DNA of 64,000 nt from Strigamia acuminata (Eukaryota; Arthropoda; Chilopoda; Geophilomorpha; Linotaeniidae): the NCBI GenBank assembly GCA_949358305.1, contig OX442314.1, forward strand, positions 8,859,060 to 8,923,059, read 5' to 3'. The translations under genes were made by a program, and so were the position numbers. Below the pieces are notes generated by a model. The model did not search any database, was not told the origin of the DNA, and worked only from the letters and a program-made list of their open reading frames with translations. This document shows, in pieces, positions 50,101-59,100 of the stretch (position 1 is the stretch's first letter; every line of letters starts with the position of its first letter).

Positions 50101-51209
50101 CTATAGGGCCTAAGTGTTATAAACCGGCCACTGACGACTGGGAAAAAGGCATCTCAGTCAGTAAGCATGTTCAAAGTTTTGGTTTTAACAGTTATTAACG
50201 TTTCTATAAACGTAATGGACGTAAAAACAGCCGAAAACTATCATTAAGAACTGCAAAAACTAATACCACCACTGCAGTGGTTTATGGATTCGTTTATGTC
50301 GGGTTTTAGTTTTTACAACTAAATCCAAAATGGCCGCCTCTAAAGTGTCATAAACACTTTCAGACGATTCATCCACCTTCCAAAATGTGAGTAAATGCTA
50401 AATTATGTTTAAATAACGGGCCACAACCGCAATTCGTTGGTTAAAGGAAAAAAAAGGAATTGTTATGCACCATGTACGGAGTACTCGCCCGATCGCGACG
50501 CAAAAACGATACAACAAACCCGTCAAAAACGAACACATACTATTTGCATACTATTTGCATACTATTTCGGCCGTTTTTATATACCGGTATTTACATAGAA
50601 AATTGTCCGAAATATTGATCTTTTATTGCTATTAAGAGTTTAATTTCGTACGTGTTATTAATTTGGAACACTTTGAATCGATTGAAATTGTGCAATTGTT
50701 AATCAGAGCACGTAATTTATTGCTGACGCCCACACGTGGAATATCTAGGCCAATTGATGGGTTAATGGAGTATTATGGAGTTCCAACAGCTGGAACCGAA
50801 TCGATAATCACCATTAACGACACCGAGTGACTCACATTCGGAGAGTCTACCCTATTTTCTAGGTTAATTGCACGTAAAAACAACATCAAAATCAGACTTA
50901 ACATAAATATGTATGGAATAACTGCAAGTGTGGAAAGCTTTACACGTTACCTGTTGCCCAGTGGATGAGGGAATGCTTTTCGTAGTCCACTGCGTTGACA
51001 TCAGCATTTTTGGAAATGAGGAACCGGGCGAGGATCTTGTTGCCGTTGATGACCGCCAAATGAAGGGCTGTGTATCCTTCGGAGTCGGCTGCGTTTACTA
51101 ATTCAGGCTCGACCGATAAAAGTTCATCGGCACAAGCCAGACTGGTGTTTTCCGAGCAGTAATGAAGTGCACTTTTCCCTGTTTTGTCCCTTCCATTGAT
51201 GATTGATGG
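41160..51209 (-). CDS. Large ankyrin-repeat protein, 5' end not found
   Basis: Thirteen exons in phase (transcription order): 50951-51209, 49174-49413, 49017-49091, 47847-48045, 47653-47786, 47426-47589, 46373-46494, 44713-45117, 44027-44488, 42252-42442, 42126-42187, 41945-42065, 41160-41440; 904 codons so far. The first seven encode at least nine ankyrin repeats (GYTALHLAVINGNKILARFL, GAYPIHYAAQM, ALHCAASRGHNECLETLL, GCTALFYAVTLGHADC, GDLPLHDAVQSGRK, GRTCLHIAAINNNVELC, MTPLDAALFRGNRGCANYL). Exons 8-9 are a hydrophilic, Ser/Glu- then Lys/Arg-rich linker with a repeated GSRNRKSREEKAGDSES-like unit. Exons 10-12 contain RRIFQELLELKRVQ and a Cys/His cluster, CTERTYHCHHATHSYMGVPC. The C-terminus ends VLKPLKSV. 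The repeat layout is reminiscent of inversin-like proteins, but I cannot assign the family. Upstream exons with the start codon should lie right of 51.2 kb. Confidence 0.85.
41519..41839. mobile_element. MITE with gcgcacacat ends, copy 1 (in ankyrin gene intron)
   Basis: Left end gcgcacacataccgcgattt and right end its inverted form. The right boundary gcgcccagca is clear but the left edge is eroded. Shares its interior (agtacttgtcccaagtacta, catgcgcaatggcaacgcg, gacgtca words) with 46743-47098. Confidence 0.75.
42517..42704. mobile_element. TA-flanked MITE (188 bp), copy 2
   Basis: Inverted ends tactcaaaaccaatacaaca and complement between ta dinucleotides (42515-42516, 42705-42706). Related to 27282-27463. 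Lies in the ankyrin gene intron next to exon 42252-42442. Confidence 0.75.
43181..43920. mobile_element. hAT-like element (740 bp) with nested insertions
   Basis: Outer ends cttggtttctcaaac and gtttgagaacctctg. Perfect 8-bp duplication gtctagag at 43173-43180 and 43921-43928. Its middle is occupied by another inverted-repeat element (43376-43811), which itself contains a third (about 43500-43711). None encodes a protein. It lies in a long intron of the ankyrin gene. Confidence 0.88.
43376..43811. mobile_element. Nested inverted-repeat MITE with ~70-bp arms
   Basis: The arms begin aagtctgtttta/aagtctgtttca and contain gtatggcactcctcctattg on both sides in inverted orientation. No convincing target duplication is visible. 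It is interrupted at about 43500-43711 by a further element with catctagcgcga inverted ends that carries the repeat also found at 13634-13735. Confidence 0.75.
45591..45655. repeat. Dispersed repeat shared with 54664-54730
   Basis: The stretch with gtaatattggcccataattg and ggctgtaatattgggtaaat matches, in reverse orientation, 54664-54730. The wider surroundings share only scattered words, so the repeat type is unknown. Confidence 0.6.
45841..46010. mobile_element. hAT-like MITE (170 bp)
   Basis: Ends caggcccacctttac and gtgtaaagacggccctg. Perfect 8-bp duplication agtgcgtt at 45833-45840 and 46011-46018. Contains a 15-G run at about 45896. The second copy is at 62082-62227. Lies in an ankyrin gene intron. 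Confidence 0.93.
46743..47098. mobile_element. MITE with gcgcacacat ends, copy 2
   Basis: Inverted ends tgctgggcgcacacatatcg and complement, about 45 bp with cgcg-rich arms. It is inserted into an older repeat whose halves (gctgcggctctta at 46726-46742 and cagcaattacaatttc from about 47117) appear joined, in reverse, at 14140-14240. The flanks tta/ttg suggest a degenerate 3-bp duplication. Carries three tgacgtca palindromes. Confidence 0.82.
48359..48687. mobile_element. Fold-back MITE (329 bp) with ~122-bp arms
   Basis: Begins cagttcgcgcccggtatctt and ends with its inverted form. Ta at 48357-48358 and 48688-48689 fits a Tc1/mariner-type target. The arms 48359-48481 and about 48566-48687 pair almost throughout, leaving an ~85-base loop. 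In the ankyrin gene intron this would form a long hairpin in the transcript. A solo piece of the end (cccggtatcttgatg) occurs at about 52621. Confidence 0.9.
49500..50950. other. Ankyrin gene intron, no further feature
   Basis: Intron between exons 49174-49413 and 50951-51209. A plus-strand frame at 49953-50198 has no gene context. Contains three direct atactatttgc words at about 50538-50565. Confidence 0.4.
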
Positions 51210-51339
51210 CTGGAAAAAGCCAAAAGATAAAAAGTGAAAAAGGATGGTTTATTGGTTTTGCGGACTTATTGCAAACTTATTGCTGAGCTATTGCGGGCTC
51301 ATCCGGGAAGTTTTTGACCAAAATTTCAAGGTTTTAAAG

Positions 51340-51535
51340 GAAATTTGAAGTTTTTAAACATAATTTGAAGTTTTTAAACAAAATTTGAAGTTTTTAAACA
51401 AAATTTGAAGTTTTTAAACAAAATTTGAAGTTTTTAAACAAAATTTGAATTTTTTAAACGAAATTTGAATTTTTTAAACGAAATTTGAAGTTTTTAAACA
51501 AAATTTGAAGTTTTTAAACAAAATTATTACGTGAT
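51340..51535. repeat. 20-bp minisatellite
   Basis: Ten near-perfect copies of acaaaatttgaagtttttaa. Confidence 0.93.
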
Positions 51536-54500
51536 ATGGTATCACGCAATATGCACGTTCACTCGATTTTCGTAACAAACCCCCCAAAATTGGCAAATTG
51601 CGGATTTTCCGCAAAATTGCGGCATTACGGTCCGATTGCGGCAATTGCGGACTAAAAAGTACCTCCAATTTCAAAAATTTTGTTGTCAAAATGCTCTATT
51701 TGCATTATCCACACTTATGAAACCATTTTGGAGAAGTTTTATTTTCCGCAAAAATAGCAGCTTTAGCGGATGACGAATCCAATAGTGTAATCAAATTTTA
51801 TGCCAGTCATGCAACATTGCACTTTTCATTTGCTAACCCGTTAACTGGACGAGATAGAGCAAAATTTCCGACTACAAAGTTGTAAAGCCCCATAAAATTA
51901 GCACTATCCAACTTATCTTAGTCATGAAGTTGAAATATTTCAACTTCATGCTTAAGCGTTAAAGCTGATGCAACCGATGTTGCCGAACAAGCCTTAAGAA
52001 GTCCTGGTCAAAATGATAAAACACACTGTAGCTTGGATACCAAGTTTAAAGAGTCTCTCTCTTATGATGGGAGCCTATGAGGCCCCCTATGTGTCAGTGG
52101 GAGTTCACTGCAGTTGATTATTGTTATAATCTTTTAATTTATTTTCTCACTGTATTGGATGAACTTTAAGGATTATGGTTCGGTGAACTCCGGGTATTCT
52201 AGAAAGCACTTCGAACGAACCGGTGTGAACCGGCTGAATCCCACCACTGTATCAACCAATAGAAAGCAGGCAATTAGTTTGCTTTCTTGCTAGCTTGCTT
52301 TTTTCTTGCGTGTCTAAACTAGGCTTTATCGGTTTTTGTATCGACAAGTTGCACGCTTAATGTCTTTATCTCATCTCACACAGTTAGGGATTTGTGTTGA
52401 AAGGTTATGGTCACTTCATAACTTGAAATTCTCTTTACCATTATGCCAAGGTGTATCCACTTGGTGTTTTGGGTCTTTGTAACTCATGATATTGCTAATA
52501 AAATAGGTCATAATTGCCTGGAAGCAACCAAAGGTGCATTTTATGTCAGAGGCAAGCATGTTTGTCCACCTTCTAGTAAAAATAACCACTTTTAATTGCC
52601 TGCTTTCACTCTGTGCCCGGTATCTTGATGATAAAATCAAATGGAAAAATCCCTGTCTGCTCACACACACGCAAAAAATAGTCAAATATATGATTTTTAG
52701 AAATAATAACAGGTAATGGCACTATCCACTTGTGTGCAATAAATATTTCGAAACTTTTGTGCTTGTTTTTGTGTTTGATTTTGTCGTCAACATAGCAGGT
52801 GCAGACTGCAGACACCCCGCATGTAAAATTAATTATTTTTAAGCATCAACAACATGAATAATACGTTCTGTGGCGTGTAATTTGCATTAGTTCTTCAACA
52901 TTTTTTTTTTGGTTTTTACATCCAAATTAAAAATGGCTGCCACAGGAGTTAGATTGGTGTTCCAACTTTAAGGTGCATTTCATAAATATAAAGCCACCCG
53001 CAAAAATTGACTTCCCAGAAAAACGATTAAAACAATCACAAAACTGTTTTTTGCACGTGAATATTCATCAAATTTTACACCTTTTACTCATTTCAAAACA
53101 ATTCTGAACAGAAATAACTACTAGTCACAATTGAAAAGCAAATTTTTGCCTTTTTGCAATGTTGTATAATTATAAAGCCAGTCACAAATTTCATCCAAAA
53201 AAATTTTTTAAGGATCAAAAATTGACACAGGAGGGTAGTTTATATGTACCTAAATGTCATCTGTTACAAAAATTGTACAATTGTCAATCCAATTGTTGTA
53301 AAAACAATGCATTGAAACCCACTGATCGCCAAAAAAAATTAAGATTCTGAGTGAAATGTTGCACATCAGGGTCTGCTGGTGAATCAACAAGAAGACCATA
53401 CATTGGTGCATCAAAACAACAACTACCAGAGGGATTAAGAGTACCAAATTTTTGAAATAAAGGAAAGAAAAGCAAGTACAAAAGATTTGAGAATTAGTCA
53501 TTTTTAGACAAACAAATGTTGCTCTACAAATTTACAATTGAAAATTTTTGTCTATCTCTAACGGTTTCCAAGATAATTTTCCAATAACCTTGAAGGAACA
53601 TCCCAAGGTCAAATTTCGGGTCACCAAAAGATTGCCCCACCCAACTTTAGTACTTTGCCATCATTAGATTAGATGCATTGTCAGCACTTTCAGAAATATT
53701 AAGTAAAGATACAGACTTTTTGTTCACCCTGTATAATGAAGTTTTTGTAATCGGATTTTGGTAATTGGGAATTGAACGCGCCTATAGATTTTGTCCGTTA
53801 TTTATGTGATCGTGCGTCCAATATCGGTTGCAACCCTTCCCCAGGTTGCCTCGATATCATACCCCAGGCACGCAATATTCGACGTTTCTTGTCATTAATC
53901 TCTGCATATGTATTTGTTAAAGAAATAAAAAAGGAATTACATTCGATTGTAAAAGTTCTCGAACTTCTGCACTGTTTCCTTGTTGACACGCCAACATTAA
54001 TGATGAAGGCGTTCTTCGGGCCGGGGTCGGGGCAACCGCTGCACGCGTTTCTACTAGTGTTGAATCCATTTCAAGTGTACCAAACCAAAATTATCATATC
54101 TGGTTCAATGTTGGGTTGTTGCGAGTCTGAAAATAAATAAAGGCAAAAAAAAATTAATCCATAAGTGAAGCTAACATGAAGGTTGGTTGCGTGAAAGGTC
54201 ATTCAAATCAAACAAGTTCAGTTAAATTGCACTGTTGCAATTCCATACATAAAATATTTCTAATTAGGTTGAATTATTAATGAAGGTTTTTTCCCCTGAT
54301 CTTTGTTTGCCATTATTTTTGTTGCAGTTTGGATTAATTGATTTGTGCTTCAAATTATTCTTAGTTTTATTGGGTCATTGATTTTTTTTTAAGTGGAGCT
54401 TGAACCAGGAACAATTTGAGGAAGTTATGGTTTTTTCATGGTATTTTTTTTTTTTTTTTTAGGATTTTTGGAACCGTGTGACCTCATTTATTGATGATCA

Positions 54501-56189
54501 GAATTAATCCAAGGTTATTTTATTTTCTAGAAGAAAATTAGTGCCACAAATACATGGTTTTTTAATGTTTCTAAATAGCGGCTTCACCGATGCAAGCGGT
54601 AAGTAATATACAGTATTGCTGTTACGAAGAGCCAAAATAGCTTTCGTTGAGCCGTTATTGCAAAATATTAACATTTTATTATTTACCCAATATTACAGCC
54701 AATTAAAAACCAACGATAGGCTAATATTACTATATTACCATGACGGTAAAAACGGGATTTTTCGGCATGCCGGTAAAACTCGCAATATACTTGTATGCGG
54801 CTTAAAGTGGGGTATAGCCGTGGACAAAAAAAGTTTCTTTCAGTTTAGCTGTTTTAAGTTTATCTATCATTATTTGCCCGGTCCATCTTTTAATACTGTT
54901 GTTAGGCCAAGACGAGAGACCAGGTCAAGATTGATGTCATTGAATCTCAATGGATTTTTATGCCACCTCAGTTATACCAAAGCGAAAGTTTAAAAATTAG
55001 GCTTAAACCTGTATGGATTTGTGGGCTCCTAAAAACCAGTATTTCCATCCATAAATGAAAAAAAAAAATGTTTAAAATTGATAAGTAAATTTGATCTGAT
55101 CACATGCAGGCAGCCATTAGACCGGTTTTTGCGTGCCACTTCCATGAGATTCAAATCCAACCTGATTTTCAGCTGGATTTTTGATTGATCAATATGTGTA
55201 TTATTTACATTCAAATTTACACACGAATAAAACAAAAATTGTGGATTAATTTCAATCAATATTTACTTTGTGTTGTAATTAGTTATAATCATACAGAACA
55301 AGTGATGACTGTTAACTGTTTTTAAAGTATTTGTGATGTTGATATGGTTACCGTATATCAATAACATAGAGGTAAAGGAGTTGACACACTTTACGTCAAC
55401 GGTTTTTTTTATGTTATTTTAAATTATTCATTTTTCTCCTGTTGGAAAAAATAAATTAAATTAAACTATTAAATTTATTTTCTTTAAAAATTTAATGTTT
55501 GAAAAAAATTTAAAATATTAAAATTTCCAAAGAAAATATATTTTCTAAACATTAAAAGTTGGCTCTTTGTTGCATCAGAACTAAATGTGGGTTATAACTC
55601 TTTGTAAACTGAGGCGGCCATTTTGAAACTACAAAATCTCCTAAAACTAGCAAAATAATTCATTTACATCACATTTTATAAAGAAATCAATTAATGTATA
55701 AGTTTTTTACACCAATCAACACAAAAATATAACTTAAAAAACACCTTACCTCAAAAACAGAGCTCAAAATCATTAACCAATCAATTAATCAATTAAATAA
55801 CACGTGTTTATAAGCATCCCCAGCACAGTGTCGTTGTTTGCCCAATTCCGGACCAGACTGAAGCTTTTTCACCACCTGCAGTTGCATGGTCGTGTGTAAG
55901 TTTGCGTTGGTAACCATGGTGATGTATGACATCATCATCACACTAGATGCGCAACCTGTGGCGAAATTCGGAATCAAAAAATTAATAAATTAAAAGCTCA
56001 ACTGATAAAAACCAGTTGCTAGTGCAATAAACCCTTTAAATATGTCAAACTAGATTTTCCTACTTGGTACATTGCCCATTTAGTTAGATAAGAGCCTTTA
56101 TCAGTCACCATAGGCCTATAGGCTACAGCAGGTCAGAGAGTTGCAGCTGCAATCTGGTGCTTTCATTTCCAACACTTTTATCCATCAAA
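51536..56189. other. Intergenic or 5' introns of the ankyrin gene
   Basis: The start of the ankyrin gene should lie here. Candidates I could not confirm are two minus-strand stretches at 53284-53481 (FGTLNPSGSCCFDAPMYGLL) and 53798-54060 (NACSGCPDPGPKNAFIINVG), and a minus-strand block at 55800-55960 beginning MMMSYITMVTNANLHTTMQL, about 230 bp from the IYD start and so placed like a divergent first exon. A repeat matching 45591-45655 is at 54664-54730. Confidence 0.35.
54664..54730. repeat. Dispersed repeat shared with 45591-45655
   Basis: Reverse-orientation match of about 65 bp containing atttacccaatattacagcc and ggctaatattac. Confidence 0.6.
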
Positions 56190-59100
56190 ATGGATCTTAT
56201 AGACTTGCCAAGCATTTTAACTTTCACCATGAAGTTTTTGGAGCAAAATTTACTTATTTCTGGAATGTTGTGTGCTGTTTTGGTGCTAGGAATGCAGTGG
56301 TTTGTGAGCAGTAAGAAGGTAATTGAAAAGGAAGCGAAGAGACAAAGAAAGGACAGTGAGGTGAGTGAAGTGACAGGAGATATGGAGAGCGAAGACTATG
56401 AATTTATACCTTTGGATTTTAAACGGATTCCTGAATCGGATATGAAAGTCAAAGTGAGAAGGTTTTACGAAGATGTCAAGTCACGAAGATCTTGTCGACA
56501 CTTTTCGAAAGATGATGTTTCGAAAGAAATCGTAGAGAATATAATTAGAGTTGCAGGTAAGAGTTTTCCTATAGATGTGAAGAGAGGAGTGTAATATTTC
56601 GCAGATATCAGTATCAGCCGATATTAAGTTGCCGATAATCAGTATTGGTCGATATTCGGTTGCCAATAATCACCTTATCTATAAAGCTGGAAACACAAGG
56701 GAGCGGGTAAAATTCCAAAGCTTGCTAGTACAAGTTTAAAGAGGGAGTCATTTACAAGTTCACTTGACCCGCTTTTGGCTTACCAGCTTAACTGGCAAAC
56801 TCAAGCTATCTAGGTAGCTAGCCAGAAATTCCCGCCAAAATCTCTTCCAAGAATTTCCTCACGATTCTGATTGGGTGTCAAATGTTATGAATATGGAAAA
56901 AACGGTTGAAGTTTAATACAGTTTAGAGCAACCTCACTGTTCTACATCAAGTGAAAGAGTGGGGAAAAAACACAGGAAGGATGTTCACTCCAAATATGGT
57001 AGGAGTGTCACCACAGGATATAAAAAACTCAAACTACACTGATTACACAATGACATCAAGTGGTGATTTTCCACATCAAATATCCCAACAAATTCCCCCA
57101 AAATCAACAATTCGATTTCATCACAAAAACACTTCTCAAAAACACAATTATATAAAAACAATCAATATGAACACTGCACACAATAAAGTCATTATTCCCC
57201 CACAGTCTTTAGTCCTAGTGCTTCTAATATTCCATTCAGTGCAGGTCCGGCCAAAGGCTTCGTTAGAAAGTCCGCCAACATGTCCTCGCTTGGGACATGT
57301 TCCACGATAACGTTTCCGTCCTCGATCTCTTGTTTGATGAAATGCACTTTCCGATTCAAGTGCTTGGTCCTCGTCTTCTGCGCACCGCCTCGCAACAGTT
57401 TCACTGCGTTCAAACTATCACAGTGCATCGTCGTGGTCTCTCCGTCGTCGACTTCTCCATTTAGTCCAATCGCAAGTTGTTTCAACCAAATTAATTCTCG
57501 CACTCCTTCGGTCAGCGCCAAGAGCTCACTCTCTGTACTCGACATCGCAACAATCGCCTGTTTCTGGCACTTCCAGTTAATGATCGAACTTCCGTCAAGT
57601 GTGATGAATCCGGAGAACGATCGTGCGTTCGATGTCCGGTCCCAACTCGCGTCCGAGTAGCCGTGGATGTGGCTCTCCTCTCTTCCGTAACTGAGCTTGT
57701 AATCCACCGTCCCCTTCAGGTATCTCAATACTCGCTTCAATGCGATAAAGTGGATTTTTCGTGGGTCCTTGTTATACTGAGATAACAGGCTCATCGGGAA
57801 ACTCAGGTCTGGCCTCGTGTGTGTGGCAAGGTACATCATCTTGCCCAGCAGTTCCTGGTACTGTGTTGCGTCAACTTTCTCACTTTCTTCAAATTCGTCC
57901 AAGTTTTGATTGGGGTTCACTGGGGTTATTGCGGCGTTGCATCCCTCCAATCCTTCGCTTTCCACCAATCTTCTAATGTATCCGCCTTGGTGGATGTTGA
58001 TTCTTCCATTTTTGTACTCAACTTGGATTCCCAGGATGTATTCCAGTCTACCTATGCTCACGAACTCAATCTCTTCCTTCATTTTTGACATTAATTGCGT
58101 CTCAAATTCGTCCGTGGATGCCAAGGACAGGTCATCGTCCACGTATACGCCTAGGAACATAAAGTTGCCATCAACCAAAATCACATAAAGGCATGGGTCC
58201 TCTGGAGATGGTTTAAATCCAATTTTCTTCAATGTCTTATCCAACATTTCAAACCAACATCTCCCTGCCTGTTTTAATCCATAGATGCTCTTGATTAATT
58301 GGCACACGTGTTCCTTTCCTCCTTCAACGTATCCTTCTGGCTGCATCATAAATATCACTTCTTTTAATTTGCCGTGAAGGTATGCGGCTTTGACGTCATG
58401 TTGTTTCAATGGTCTGTTGATTTTCGCTGCTACATTAATCAGCATTCTCAGTGTCTCTATTCGGATAACCGGGGCGAAGGTCAACTCGTAGTCGTCCCCG
58501 AATTTCTGCGAATATCCGGTCGCCACTAGTCTTGCTCGGAATCTTTCCGGTTCCCCTTCGGAATTTAACTTGACTTTATAAACCCACTTGGATTTCACCG
58601 CCTTCTTTCCTTTTGGCAATTTTCCAATTTTCCACACTCCGTGTTTCTTCATCGAGCTCATCTCGTCATCCATCGCGGCTTTCCATTCCGTCGCGTTGTT
58701 AGAATTTGCCGCTTCGTTGTAATTTTTTGGCGTTAGTATTTCTTCCACTAGTAGGGCCATTTGCTTCGTCTTGATTCTTTCAGATCTTCGTGCTCCTTGA
58801 GCGACCAACTGTCGTTCACGTTCCTCTCTTTGCATCGTGTCTGCGACCAATTTCATCTCTCTGGTCACCCCCGCTGGTCGTCCTCTCTGTGGTGGTTCGA
58901 CACGTTCATCTTGAGCGTCGTTTTCTTCCGCGTTGTCCTCTCGTTCATTTGTTTCATCTTCCTCCTCATTTATCTCATTTTGCTCTTCTTCCTTGGCATC
59001 GTCTGATTCGTCCTCTTTTTCTTCGCAGTTCAGATCGATTTTGACTGTTTCAATCTCTTCATCGTCTTTGATTTCTCCATTCAACAAATCTGCGCCCGTT

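Noticed and set aside
53772-54140. Plus-strand frame of 122 codons
   Set aside because: It overlaps an equally long minus-strand frame, contains no recognisable domain and has no splice partners. Kept only as a low-interest hunting region.
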